A stretch of 64,000 bases of DNA, from assembly GCA_004794785.1 (NCBI GenBank), contig SJOL01007097.1, forward strand, positions 541,777-605,776, given 5' to 3'. Under the pieces are notes generated by a model. The model was not told the origin of the DNA. It saw nothing but the letters and a program-made list of their open reading frames with translations, and made no database searches. The DNA is from Opisthorchis felineus. Its lineage: Eukaryota > Platyhelminthes > Trematoda > Opisthorchiida > Opisthorchiidae. The position numbers and the translations under genes are program-made. Of the stretch, positions 1 through 11,539 are shown in pieces. How positions within the stretch are numbered: position 1 is the first letter of the stretch; each line of letters starts with the position of its first letter.

Positions 1-305
1 AACTTGTGGGTGGCATGCCGTCAGGCATGATCATAAGGTTACAGTCCGAATAAAGGCATGACTGGCGGGGATTGTGGGTACAGGGGTTTTGGGAAAAGGG
101 ACAGCGTCATAGGTGGGGGCGTTATCCGATGTAGACGTAGTCATCACTAAACCGGCACGGGCAGGGAGGCACATTTACTATGCTTTTTTGGAGAGAACAT
201 TGAGCAAGGTCAGGTCGGTAGGATTTGAAGGTTGCGGGCAAAAACAAAGCGAAGGAGTGCAAAACAAGAGGCTTCCTGTTTGACACATGACAAGAAGAGT
301 GTAAA
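1..305 (-). repeat. C-rich dispersed repeat, 3' end (family R1)
   Basis: Read on the minus strand, this stretch aligns along its length with 12534-12845 on the plus strand, and its last 70 bases also align with 31205-31275. The shared 3' end has a TTTATTC(T/G)GACTGTAAC block, then ATCATGCC, then a GACGGTATGCC-like block and CCCACNAGTT. The window edge cuts off whatever lies beyond. No long reading frame is shared by the copies, so this looks like a non-coding or decayed transposable element. Family identity is unknown. Confidence 0.75.
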
Positions 306-600
306 TGTTTGAAAATGAGGAACCAGAACATCAGATCTGGTGAAACAGCAGAGTTGGCGTCATCCAGCCGGCCAAGTTGAACTAAAACCTAAAACCACCG
401 CTGAGGCCTCCTGGCCTGTCTGTCCACATCTAAATCAGTATACTGTTTGCCCAATTGCGACTACCGAACAAACGCAGGTGAAATTCGTAGAATTCAGTTT
501 CGCCGCAATTATTCCTGACCATCCTACGTTGAATTAGACTACACGTTAGATAGATAGGATTACTAGGTCGTGCGTTTAGGCTAAGTTACCAGTTCTTTGC
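306..600. other. Unassigned DNA before a gypsy remnant
   Basis: No gene, repeat copy or regulatory site could be supported here. It may be the decayed upstream part of the gypsy element that becomes readable at about 600, but no reverse transcriptase motif is visible. Confidence 0.4.
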
Positions 601-1860
601 TTTGAGATCACGGCCTTAGCACAGGATCGTACAACGGGCCATTGGTTATTGGAATGGATGCCTCCGATGTGGCTATAGCCGCAGCCCTCAGTCAAAACCA
701 TAGACCGGAGGCGTTTTTCTCGAGGGCTTTCAATTCCAGCGGGAAAAATCCTTCTGCCATCGAGAAGGAAGCCTACGATATCGTTGAATTAATCAGAAAA
801 TGGCGGCACTATCTACTCGGAAGACCCTCCCAATTGATCACCGATCAGCGTTCAGTCACATTCATGTACGGCGTTGGACGGAAGGGTAAAGTAAAAAGCG
901 ATAAAATACAACGTTGTGGGATTGAGTTGTCCGAGTACAAGTATGATGTCATATACCGACCTGGCAAGGACAATCATGTCGATAACACTGTCACGCAACA
1001 TATGTGCTTCCATGGGGAGCAACAATCAACTTAAGGAGCCCCTAACTCCCTCTGCCATCCAGGCATTACTCCTATGTTTCATTTTGTGCGTTGGAAGAAT
1101 CCCCTAATCTGTCCACGATGTCGAGCGCGTCATTTTTTCCTGAAAAGTGTGTGCCTAACTGAAGCCTAGTTTCTGGAAATCCTCTGGTAGATTCAATAAA
1201 ACAACACAAACTTTTGAGCACCTGAGTTTGGATTTTAACGGTCCCCTGCCATTTACTACATGCAACCTATCTTTACCGAAGATAATTGACGAGTTCTCCG
1301 GATTCCCATTTGCATTTGCGTGTGCGGATATATAATCCACAGTGGAACGGTCAAAACAATAAGCTTGGCGTTGAAATCTCACAATCTTCAGCCTACTTGT
1401 TGGGAATCGGTACTCCTTCATGCTCTACACAGCCTCCGATCACTGTTTTGTACGGCCACTAATTGTACTCCACACGAACGTTTGTTTCAATACGCACGTC
1501 GCTCAACATTTGGAATATCGTCGCCATCTTGGTTGACCACCCCTGGTCCAGTTCTGCCGCAGCGAGGTGATGGGTCATCCAAGTATCAACTGCTAGCATA
1601 AGTCGACCTGAACTACAACCCACACTACGTACACGTTGCTCATCGAAACGGAAGAGTCGAAACCGTGTTCCTTAGCCGTCTAGCCCCAGCGGTTCAGAAT
1701 ACAACTGACGACGTTCTCAATCTATCTGAATCCAATGGGGACACCGAACTCTCAGATATGACTGAAACAACCGAGCGTGAGCCTGATAGCTCTGAAGCGC
1801 CTGAACCCTCTTCGGTATCGTCCTCCGAAAACTTCCGAGTTATCCTGAAATTCTAGAACA
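600..1860 (+). mobile_element. Ty3/gypsy pol remnant: RNase H and integrase
   Basis: This is the 3' half of a gypsy-type pol gene. Residues from 642 (IGMDASDVAIAAALSQ, then FFSRAF, EKEAYDIVELIRKWRHYLLG and LITDQRSVTFMY) read as the RNase H domain, which degrades RNA in the RNA:DNA hybrid. From about 1060 a broken zinc-binding region is seen, then the start of the integrase core around 1222-1330 (LSLDFNGPLP, IIDEFSGFPFAFACADI). At about 1330-1345 the reading jumps to the integrase C-terminal part (TVKTISLALKSHNL, LHALHSLRSLFCTATNCTPH, WLTTPGPVL), followed by VHVAHRNGR, TVFLSRLAPA and an acidic Ser/Thr-rich tail ending near 1855. Stops and frameshifts separate the pieces, and most of the catalytic core is missing. 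No flanking LTR could be identified. It is a dead relic; the family-level call is from motif recognition. Confidence 0.88.
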
Positions 1861-3721
1861 ACTGAAACGCGTTCATCATTACAGTCTGAGGAACAGAGAA
1901 GCCTGACTCAGTACATCATCCCCTATTTGCCTCAGTACATGTGTCCATTCAAACGATGTCGTGTTGAATGTTATGATTTTTGTCTGCTGATTATTATACT
2001 TACCCTATATACTCGTATTGAACTTTTGTATGTATATTTCGGCTCATCCACGCTTGTTCTTAGACAAGTAACACGTCGTTTAACCCCGATAACCCGGACT
2101 CTGTCCTAACTCGTTCTAGGACACATTCTGAACTTCTCAAAACCCTAGAATTTTATGCAGTTATAGCGCTCCTGGACCAAAGCTGTTATCCTTAAGGCGC
2201 AGATTCCGTTTCCCATTCCTCCGTCTAATTGAACAGATTTAGTACGAACTATGTGGTTATACCATAGCTTCCGATGCCTGTTTATATCTTCCCATCTCCC
2301 TCATTACCCGGTGCCAGAAACCGCAACAGCTGGGAGCAGCGTACCCTTGGTATATGGTTTATAGCTGATAAAATGAACTGAGCGCATACGTAAAAGCCGG
2401 GTACGTCGAGTGTGCACACTTTGACTGAGGATTATGTATACATGGTTATCCAGGTACATTTAATATTCGCGGTCTCGAAAAGACCGAATCTCACCGCAGT
2501 ATGACGGCATTTGTACCTCGGCAACCCGGTTGGATCTTTATGAGGCAATGCCCGTGGAGCATTTATAGTTTCTTGAGGTGGGTCAACGGGTGGGAAGCCG
2601 AGAGTGCAGACTTCCATTTCGACGACCTAGACTAGTCTGGCAGGGGCGCCATCACAATGGTTGTTACCTTCCGTTTTGAGGCGTTGCAACATGCTGTTTT
2701 GCATGCAGAAGTGTAGAAATCTTTTATTCCCTTTTCGTTGGGGTAGAGGGTCGCGCCTGCAGAGACTTGCCAGGAGTTTTCCACCACGGAGTCATGTCAT
2801 CAAGAACGGACGCAAAAGGTCAGATGAATAAGATGACAGAAGTGGTGGGTGGTGAATGCGGTTACGTGGACTGAAACTGAAAAGAGGATCCTCATGGGGA
2901 AGGTTGTGGGACTTGCAAACAGGGTTAGCCACTGACTGCAACGTGTTTCAATGCTGGAGTCTCCAGTTATCGGATTTAACAAAGAGTTCTTCCCTGTGGA
3001 AACGTCCTCCCTATATCGGAATACTGTTAGTTGAACGACCACAATCCGGCCACAATTTTGAACCGAAGTCTGCTCCAAATCTCATTATATGAGAATCACA
3101 TTACCGTTCCCAAGGAGCACCATCTACGGAAAACGCCTCTTTTCAAACTCGAGCCACGGAGCAAGAAAGATTGGGCTGTCAAAGGATTATCAGTTACCCC
3201 AAGAGTAGTGTACTACTTCTGTACGTGTATCGCGGTATCCCGAATATCGCACCAACTGAAAAATGAGGCTGCCTGGTGCAGCACATTCAGTTGCTTAGAG
3301 ACATCACAAACGAGAGATTCAGCTGGGTTCCAGGCAAGTCTCCCGCAAAAACCAAATTTGTTTGCAAATTAGTTTATTTTGCTAATTTATCAACATAGTA
3401 GGGTGGACACGGCGGTGGAGTCATCCGGAGAGTTTTTGGTCTGAGTAGGACCATATCGGTCACCGGCAAAGAAACGCATGGGCTCCTCGACGAATGAGCC
3501 ACCGACATTAATCTGGTGAAGACAGAACCCGTCCATTTCAAAGCGGTTGCTGTGTTACCAATCACTAATCTCAGCCCCATCCTAAAGTTGCGGCCACCTT
3601 ATCTAGACGGCGAGATAAGCAATAGAACAGAAACTCTGAATGTGTCGTTGAAATGAGCCAGCTAGGCTGTTATAGAAACTTCAATGTTGGTGACTAAGTG
3701 GCTGTAAAAAATCAACCCTCA
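1861..3721. other. No gene seen
   Basis: Only short open frames without recognisable motifs occur here. The start of the interval could contain the 3' LTR of the gypsy remnant, but no second LTR copy is present in the window to prove it. Confidence 0.5.
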
Positions 3722-3784
3722 GGGGCAAGATGGCTCAGTAGTTAGAGGGCGAATTTACTGACTGGAAGGTTAGGTGGGTTAACC
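3722..3784 (+). repeat. SINE, tRNA-like head only
   Basis: The segment matches the tRNA-derived head of the SINE at 48542: an A-box-like TGGCTCAGTAGTTAGAG, then GCGAATTTACTGACTGGAAGG. The B box is degraded to GGTGGGTTAACC. The SINE body seen in the other copies is not recognisable downstream, so this is a truncated or very old copy. Confidence 0.7.
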
Positions 3785-4144
3785 ATTGTGAAAGGATATA
3801 TTTTCACCTGACCTAATCTTGCGGCAGCACCATACATCTTGGAGTTGTGAAGCGAAAAGGATATAGTTGCACCATGATCCAGATTATTTAAGAGAGTGCG
3901 ATTCTAAACGACGCGCATGCTCACTTCTCATAGACCTGGTGTGGAGGTACAGTCCGAGCCGGTCAGTAGTCACTATCCTCACCACCATCAGAGACAGAAA
4001 CCTCAGTATTGACACTGATGCTTTGCAGCCGTGCTACCACAAAGCTTATCTAATTATATTTAAAGCCTTATAGTGAAAAAGTGGATGAGGTAGGGAACCT
4101 GGTGCTGGCATTTAAGAGTCTGAGGTACCTACACCTTCAAGCGC

Positions 4145-5345
4145 TCGGTCAGAGTCTAGAAAGAAACTGATAGCACGAACACCAGAGACATCTATTGGCC
4201 GCCGTTTTTTGCATTGTCTCCATCCAAGCGCAGGAGGGGTCACGAGAACCCTCTCCTGAAAGGCAGGCCGCACCAACAGCGGCCAAATTCTTCGGAATCT
4301 CCTTCACGCTCTGGCGCCAAGCCATAAGTTGTACAACTCTAGAGATACGTTGAACACTATCTCCGTATGCGTAGTACATGGCCGAGCCGCCGTAGTTGAC
4401 AGCGCTGGAGGTTTTCCGTGAGTGAAGTACCTAATACACTAGCAAATACCCGTTATCAATTGCCTCGACATGAATCCCTTGAAGCCTTTGACATCAGAAA
4501 TGCTTCTGAGGTATCACTGGCTAAAAACCTGAAGGTGCCTCATATCATCTGTCCGCGGAGGCCACATTAAGCAGCCATACCACAACAGTCCTTACTATAG
4601 CCGGATACGCGCAGTCTCTGAGACACAGTGACATGCCATTTGGGGCAAATTAGCAAACGTGCTTCAGGTCTTCGAGATTCATGCACCGACTTCATTAAGC
4701 ACACTTAGGTCAAAGATAATATGACTACCGAGGCATGTAAATCCTCCACAACTTCCAGTGCTTCCCGCTGAATTGTAAAGGAAGACGCTCAATGAACCAA
4801 GAGTGTACGTTCTGAAGCATGACTGTGCACTTTGAAGGCGAAAAGTGCTTGCCTAAAGACGGTGTGACAATGGTCAGCTTATTCAGGTCTTGTGCCTCCC
4901 TTTTGTCTCCAAAGATGAAGACGATGTCGTCGGCGTGCTCCAGATCGGCTAGGTTCTCACCAACAACGATTTGGACCCAGGGGGTTGGAAGACCTTCCTG
5001 CGCTCGTCTCATTGTTTCATCAATGGCGAGGCCGAACAACAATGTGGAAAGTGGACATCCTTGCTGGGCTGCAGTTTTTGTAAGGAAGCTTTCGGAGAGC
5101 CTACCACAATGTCACACCCAGAAGTATGTGAATATACTGACCGTATAATGTCCAAAAGCGTATGGGGAATAACATTTTGAGGAAGTATGGGTAACAGCAC
5201 TGACAAACCAACGGGCTCAAACGCCCCATCGAAGTCAAGGCACACCAAGAGTGTAGGTCGTCTATACGTATTTCGTTGTTCTACCACCTGACGAAGTGTG
5301 CGGATGTGGTCGAAATCTTGTTTGATACTCACAGGTCAAGAATTC
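4145..5345 (-). mobile_element. RTE-like non-LTR retrotransposon, RT and C-terminus
   Basis: On the minus strand the reading begins near 5330 with a reverse transcriptase palm (RPTLLVCLDFDGAFEPV, motif A with its aspartate). It continues through a degraded motif B region to LEHADDIVFIF at about 4913-4945, where the usual YADD is HADD with both aspartates kept. HFSPSKCTVMLQNVHS follows at about 4815, then frame-shifted pieces of the thumb and connection, and a C-terminal block (GSRDPSCAWMETMQKTAANR, QFLSRL) ending near 4150. The same order of blocks is seen in the fragments at 30285-31610, 42290-43435 and 44100-44510. The endonuclease domain expected upstream was not found, so the copy is 5'-truncated or too decayed there. 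Frameshifts make it inactive. RTE is my best clade guess. Confidence 0.87.
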
Positions 5346-5453
5346 GCGTGCCGCCGTAAGACGACGAAGAATTAGCGACACAGAAGCCTTATTACAACGG
5401 AAGTCAAACCGACACATTGCCTAGAGGCAAGCCGCTCTTATTAACCGAATATG

Positions 5454-5540
5454 GGGTTTATTGGCCGCACAATGCTTTTGCCCAATAAACCCGCCACCGG
5501 TGTCAAATAGGGGTGGAACGTTACGCTTGCCACCGGTGGC
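5454..5540. repeat. Inverted repeat followed by a CCACCGGTGG palindrome
   Basis: GGGTTTATTGG (5454-5464) and CCAATAAACCC (5482-5492) are a perfect 11-bp inverted repeat with a 17-base loop. Directly after it, GCCACCGGTGTC (5493-5504) is followed by the perfect palindrome GCCACCGGTGGC (5529-5540). The same 12-bp palindrome recurs at 7334-7345. It could be the end of a small DNA transposon, but no target duplication was identified. Confidence 0.7.
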
Positions 5541-7309
5541 TAAGGTCGGCCAAAGTAGGCAACCCAAGTTTTTGGCTATTTTCCAAAAAACTTTCTGAAC
5601 CTATTGCAGCCGGATGAGACTAACGGTCGCATCCCTAAATCAATTGACACATGTACCGGTTAACTGACTGTGTCCCAGAGTAATCGGTCTCACCACCTAA
5701 CCTCACGGCATCTGAATTATAACGGAACGCCCTACCTAATTACCATCCGCGTCATGCTTGAGACAACAGGCTGCACGGTCAAAGGATAACGAGATAAGTG
5801 CAAAAATATAAATGTACTAATAATAATAGAATAACATCACTGAGTTTTGCCAATGCACCTCAAATTTTCTGCTTCCAGGGTTTAAACCAAACGCTTCCGT
5901 GAACCAAGACAGATTTTTTCTCTATAAAAACTGCTGTGACAGTCAGGTGTGTAGCCACAGAGTACATAGCATCTAAAGCGGCAAGTGTCAGCGTAGAACA
6001 ATTTTCTTACCGTTTATTAGCCTTGGTAAATCTGTGCATGAGATAGATCCTTTTTATCTTCGCCTTTTGACCAAGTAAGTTGGTCTGTAAATCCAGGGCC
6101 AAAAAGAACACACAGCATGTTCCTGAGTGACAGACAGAGGTCACAGCAGCTAGGCATCGAAAGAGGAACAAAATTCATTAATAAAGTGCTGGCGGGGTGA
6201 AGGTAATCACTTATTTTTCGTTGAATTCCGAGCCCAAGTATCCAACCAACAAAAGCATCCAACTTTTCCATTTTGGTCATTATGTTGATCTCTTCCAAGT
6301 TGCACTTCTGTATTTGTTGCGTGGATGCATTCGATAGGACGTGTTTCTTTACATACTTGAGCCTTACATCCATCTTTCCCCAACGGTAAGCAAAATATTT
6401 AAAGTTCTTTGGACCCGTCATTTTTTACCTCCACCGCTAGTGAATGAGTACTTGGGATTAGGTTTTCTCAAAAATGGGCAGGTCATTGCAAAAAACACCT
6501 TCCGTGGACGCCATGGGCGGAAGAATAAACCACGGGATGAAGGGGATGAACCTCCCTAACAGTCATCTGTCGGCAGTCAGTCAATCGTGTCAGCAGAAGT
6601 TGATGCTGACCGTTCAGCAATACGTCGTTGTAGCTGAACGGCGAGATTACGAGGCACGAAAACGTCCTCCCTCAGTTTACCTAAAAATGATTCAAGCGAA
6701 AATGCGGAGAATCGATCCAAGGGTCCATGTACCCTCACATCATCCGCTAAACATATCAATGTAATTTCCATAAACTGCTGTGTCAATCAAATCTGCAAGT
6801 AGAACGGGTCCTACACAAAGTACAGCGTCTAAACTATGTTGCTTTCCAGAGACCGGAATATTGTATTATAATCGTGTCGGTGCTCTCATGCACTGCCGCC
6901 TCCACAGAGTAAACCGACCCAAAAAGATAATTCACACTTTCTGAAATGATAATGCCTTTGCCTCTCCGCCGCACCACGCTCCTAATTCTGAGGATACTTA
7001 AGGTAAACATAAACCGTTACCTGATGCAGTACATTTACTTTACACTGGTAGACAACCGACCAGAAATGGACAAAGTAGCGGAACGATTGAGCGGATGATG
7101 CCCAAATTTGCTGGAACCAGACTTGGCGCAATACAGGACATATTAGATCGGTTCTGCATTCAAACAAACCAGCTCCAATGATGACTTTCCAACTAGGGCT
7201 CCAATATCCAGCGTATCCTTTTATGTTGGTTTTCAGAAGCCTTTTATGCAACAAGTGCTATTTTTGGCTTGTATTCATAAACGGAATGAGTGGTAATAAC
7301 GTCGCAAAA

Positions 7310-7368
7310 CGCAGCCACCTTTTACCGCCCATAGCCACCGGTGGCCATGTGTTTACTGGGTGGCTGCA
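7310..7368. repeat. Inverted repeat around a GCCACCGGTGGC palindrome
   Basis: GCAGCCACC (about 7311-7319) and GGTGGCTGC (about 7360-7368) are inverted arms around the 12-bp palindrome at 7334-7345, which is identical to that at 5529-5540. Function unknown. Confidence 0.6.
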
Positions 7369-9149
7369 AAACATTTGCGAGTGGAATAAAACATTTTGCG
7401 CCTAAATGTTGCATTTTGTTGCATATGTGCTCAAACCAAAAACCATCCTAATCTACGTTCACATTTTCGCAGCTCACAAAATTTCATTGTCCAGTGAAGT
7501 ACTCATACCTCTGGCGGAAAAAATTATGGTAAAATACTTTCCTAGCATCACCGGGACCCTGGGATGCCTAGGTAGGGCTCAATAGTTTGGACTGGTATTC
7601 TGAACTCAATTGCTTGTCTGTTATAGTCAATCAGGGACAAGTCGTAGCTTTCGAAAATTCAATTCCATTGCGCGAATACTGGACGCCACCGAATATCACG
7701 TCGATTGGATGGATTTGTCATGTGGGGGCTACGGACTAAACGGGGGTATGCCTTGATTAGTCAGACTACCAGCTAATCTGGATTGGGCGTCTGTAGTTCG
7801 ACGCTTGTCGCCACATCCCGAAGATTCTAGCTCGCCGTTATAATAATCTTCCTTTGCCTCCATAAAAGGGCAGTTTCAAGTTACCGTGCCTTTTGATGTA
7901 CCACGGTCAACGGAGCAGGCAGCCAAGTACCGACACAGAAGAAGCAACTCCGTCAGCAAGGCCCAACACACGACATTCAGTGTGGGTACCGTTTTTCAAA
8001 ATGGACACCATTATCGCCTCACCACAATTATCTGGAGCATTCTCTTACTGCTAGATAGACACACCTAGGCTGGACAGGCTGTGGCTGAAGAACTCACCGC
8101 CACCCTTGAACAAAGCAGGCGGAAGGTTGTCAAGACATAGATCACGATGGCACTTGAGTTGATATACCCTCAGATATTTTTGAGTTTGAAGATGGTTCCA
8201 CTTTGACAGTACACCCTTCTGTTGAAGGCCGGCAGTCCGGAATGGAGATGGTAAGAAGCCAACTGAGTAGTTGTTTAAAGTACTGTGCTTACCGGTCCAA
8301 AAGTTCTCTATTGCTGGATACCAGAGAGCCATTCTGGTCTTTGGCAGTTTCGCTGGAAAGTTTTCCGAGGACCAGTAGAACAATTGTACGTGGGCTGGGA
8401 TACCACCGAGGCCACCCGATCTGGGCAAGGGGACGATTAGTATCCTCTATCACGGCCTTTGTCTCAAAAGCCTGACCGCAAGGCAGTGGTGTTCGCCCGA
8501 AAGTTCAAGTGCATTACCACTTTTATAGATCACGTTGCCACACGTGCTCAACCACCTAATCTGGAGGGTCTAGAGTCTGTGCTGTTCGGATGCCTCAGCA
8601 TTACATACTAGCACTTTACTGCTAACTTGTCCGCTACAGTTCGAGCAATAATTTTTGGTTGATTCTGCGAATGCCTGTATCTGGTTATATGACTATCTTT
8701 CACCATGCATTTCTCACTCCACCATGAGAAGACTGCACATATGCACACAATTATGAAATGACCAAGTGCTCCCTTCGAGGTACGGGCGCCTGGTGGATTC
8801 GTTCATGTTGTAAATCGTCCAAGCTATACCACTGCCGGTAGCTCGTGATGGATTGCGGAACGACTCTTAGTGTTGAAACTGTCCGGTACGCAGCTACGGA
8901 GCTGCGTGTTCTCCTTGGGAATGCGCTTGGAGTGCTCGATCGGTAAGAGCCTGGCCAAAGACGCATGTATGGGGCCATAATTTTAGCCTGCTCATTCTTC
9001 GACAGTTAGTCTCACCACCCTTCGCCTTTCACGTCAAACAATATCAGGCGGGGACGCCATAAGGTGTACGGTGTTAAGGCTAAGGGTGCAAAATTTCGTT
9101 GAGACTCGTGAGCGTGCGAAGCAGCTTACCTAGAAGTGTTGTAACCGGT

Positions 9150-10410
9150 GATCTCCACGGATTGAGTTACATGATCAAGGCTTTCGCTCGGTCTTCCGAG
9201 GTCGGGTTTGTTCTTGTCGTTAGGTAGCTTTCGTTTACCCGAAAGGCTTAATCAAGGAAAGTGTGTAGTATCGTTCTTTAGGTTCTCGGCGCCGGGCAGC
9301 AAGCCTGTCAGCGGGAGGATTAACATAAAAATCATCTAAAAATGCTTTGGATCAGTTTCTAGATGCAGTGTGAGCAACCATCGGAGGAAGGTTACTTCAC
9401 ACATCTACTGCTCCAAATGAAGAACATTGTTGTTAAGTAAAATTGCACGCTAAACTTAAAAATCTCTTCACCATGTCCCAGCCTTGTAATGGTAAGTTTA
9501 CTGGCGTAACCTATCTGCCTAACCTTACTCAAACAGGAAGTAATCAGGTATCGGGTCCCTTCAGAGGCGACAATACTTCATAGAAAAGATAGCTGGGATA
9601 TGCAGACGTGTTTGAAGACCAACAAGTTGAAGCAAACAACCATCTTTAATGGAGATCGTTGGATATGTTCAATGAAGGTTACGTCCTTCCTGAATCCTGG
9701 CTAAACAGCTTGTTTGGCATCTTCAGGAGGCGGTCTTTTATATGATCAGCAGTGTCTGCAAGTCCATTATAGTAGCACGGGAGAAAGTGCGCCGAATCTT
9801 CTGGGGAACAACGAGTGCTTCTTGGGGTGAGAAACGCATACTCGGAGGGAGCCAGATAACTAAGTCCTTTTTGGTACCTCGCTCTGTAATGTCCTTTGCT
9901 TCATTGTCACCTTACCCGACAACTGCCTTTGCCGAGTCTCCTCCGAGCGTCATATTTGGGCATTTTCGTCATTCGGAAGATGTAGCCAGTCCAGTGACCA
10001 CTGCTTTCCAGCTTCAACATCCATTTTGAGGGTGCGTGCATTAGAACTTCGGTATTTTAGGTCGTCCGGAAAAGTAACCATACTAAGAGGCGCATCTGGA
10101 AGGTCGTTTACGTAGGTCAGAAACAGCGGTTGTCCTAAAACGGAACCTTGCTGAACTCCAATGCAGACTGATACCGAAGCACAGTGGGACGAGCTCACTT
10201 TCACATGGAATGTTCTATTTGCTAGATGCATCTTTATAAAGTGTAGAATTTCTCCTTGAATCTCATAGTACTGGAGCACGTGGAGCGACGGAACGTGTGG
10301 GACTTGACCGAATGATTTTGAGAAGCCGAATAATATGGCATCCGGTGGGGGTCATTCGTCTTTGGCTTGTGTGCAAAACCACAGTTCGTATGCTCGTTTC
10401 CGTTACTTTT
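9150..10410 (-). mobile_element. CR1/jockey-like non-LTR element, 5'-truncated copy B
   Basis: This is a second copy of the element at 12870-15350. On the minus strand the reverse transcriptase reads KVSSSHCASVSVCIGVQQGS (motif B), YVNDLPDAPL, then TFPDDLKYRSS where the catalytic box is FPDD rather than FADD. The thumb and C-terminal parts follow at lower coordinates with many stops. The 3' non-coding end (about 9190-9420) aligns base by base with 12879-13110 of copy A, including the CTCGGCGCCGGGCAGCAAG / CTCAGCGCGGGGCAGTAGG block. Similarity to copy A fades near 10410, so about half of copy A is missing. It is a dead relic. Confidence 0.85.
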
Positions 10411-11539
10411 TAATCGTCAATGCATCTGCTTACATTCTAATTGACAACCGGGGCAGTGCTACACTCGACCCGCAACAGCTCTCTTTCAGATGAAGCAAGC
10501 TGGACCTGAAAACTGAAGACCAACGATCTTTTCGATCTGAGAAGCTTAGGCAATCACCCTGAACCCGTGTATCAATCACCGGATTGCTGAGTTGCAGCCG
10601 ATGCGTGGTTATGACTCAATTATGGCTGCTTGGTGGCTTGTCACCCTGCAGGTCTGGTAGCATGCACAAGGGATGTAAACCTCGTGTGGTGGACGGGTAC
10701 GCCCCGCAGGGAGGGTTGCTTCGTTACGTTGCCATATGGTGAGTCCGTATGCTCGCCACCCTCCATTAGCACGGATGCATTGCCCATCGCCGATGGTTCC
10801 GAGCCCGGCCTTTAATTCAAAAACCATAAAAGAGCGCCATTACTGTCTGTCCTGGCTGAATTGGACTTGTCCCGGTTGTCACTCGTCCGGCAACACCAAG
10901 GAATACAAGCGAATGACAGCTGTGCTTTCGTTTGGTTGAAAAATAAATATATGCATGGGGTAGCCTGAAGGTACCGTGCGAAACTCACGGCTAACATAGA
11001 CACGCAAGAAGTTGCCACCTTCGTCATAGTCGAGTTGCACCACCCCGAATCCACTTCATCGTCCAGACATAACACACACGTTCTTCCCTATTGTTCTCTG
11101 AAGCAATCATGTACACATAAAAAGTGAATTCCTTGTTATTTCCTGATTACCAGCAGTCACAGCTAGCGCCTAATGGCTGTTTTTGCCACGCACCATTCGT
11201 TTCTTGGAGCTGACAGCAGTGACTCGGTGATTCGTGACCCATGCTTCTACCTTCCTGTAAAGTTGACGTAGTAGATTCCAGTTAAACTACGGTTCTTATC
11301 CATATCTCGGGAGCTGTTGCCTAACCGCTTATTAGTTGTCTGTTGTCCCTGTTTACATAAACGCCCCCTTCGCACAACGGAGAGCCTATGACTGAATTTT
11401 TTGCTCAGGTAAAAACTAGCGCCGTGTAATCTCACCATGTGATCACACGTTCCAGCTAGCCCAAAGGCTAGCCTCCGTGCTAGCTACCTCGGCTGCCAAA
11501 ATTAGGCACCTACTCTGGACCACCTAATACTTGGTTTCC
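10411..11539. other. No gene seen
   Basis: No supported feature. Overlapping short frames around 10609-11075 on both strands have no recognisable motifs. Confidence 0.5.

Larger units (their letters stand above)
5346..9149. other. No gene seen; two hairpin or palindrome sites
   Basis: No recognisable coding region. Frames of up to 134 residues (minus strand 6017-6421) and 125 residues (minus strand 8051-8428) have no motifs I know and are probably chance. The inverted repeats at 5454-5540 and 7310-7368 are listed separately. Confidence 0.5.

Noticed and set aside
6017..6421. 134-residue minus-strand frame
   Set aside because: No recognisable motif; could be chance in a region without other coding signal.
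8051..8428. 125-residue minus-strand frame
   Set aside because: No family motif seen and overlapped by an open frame on the other strand.
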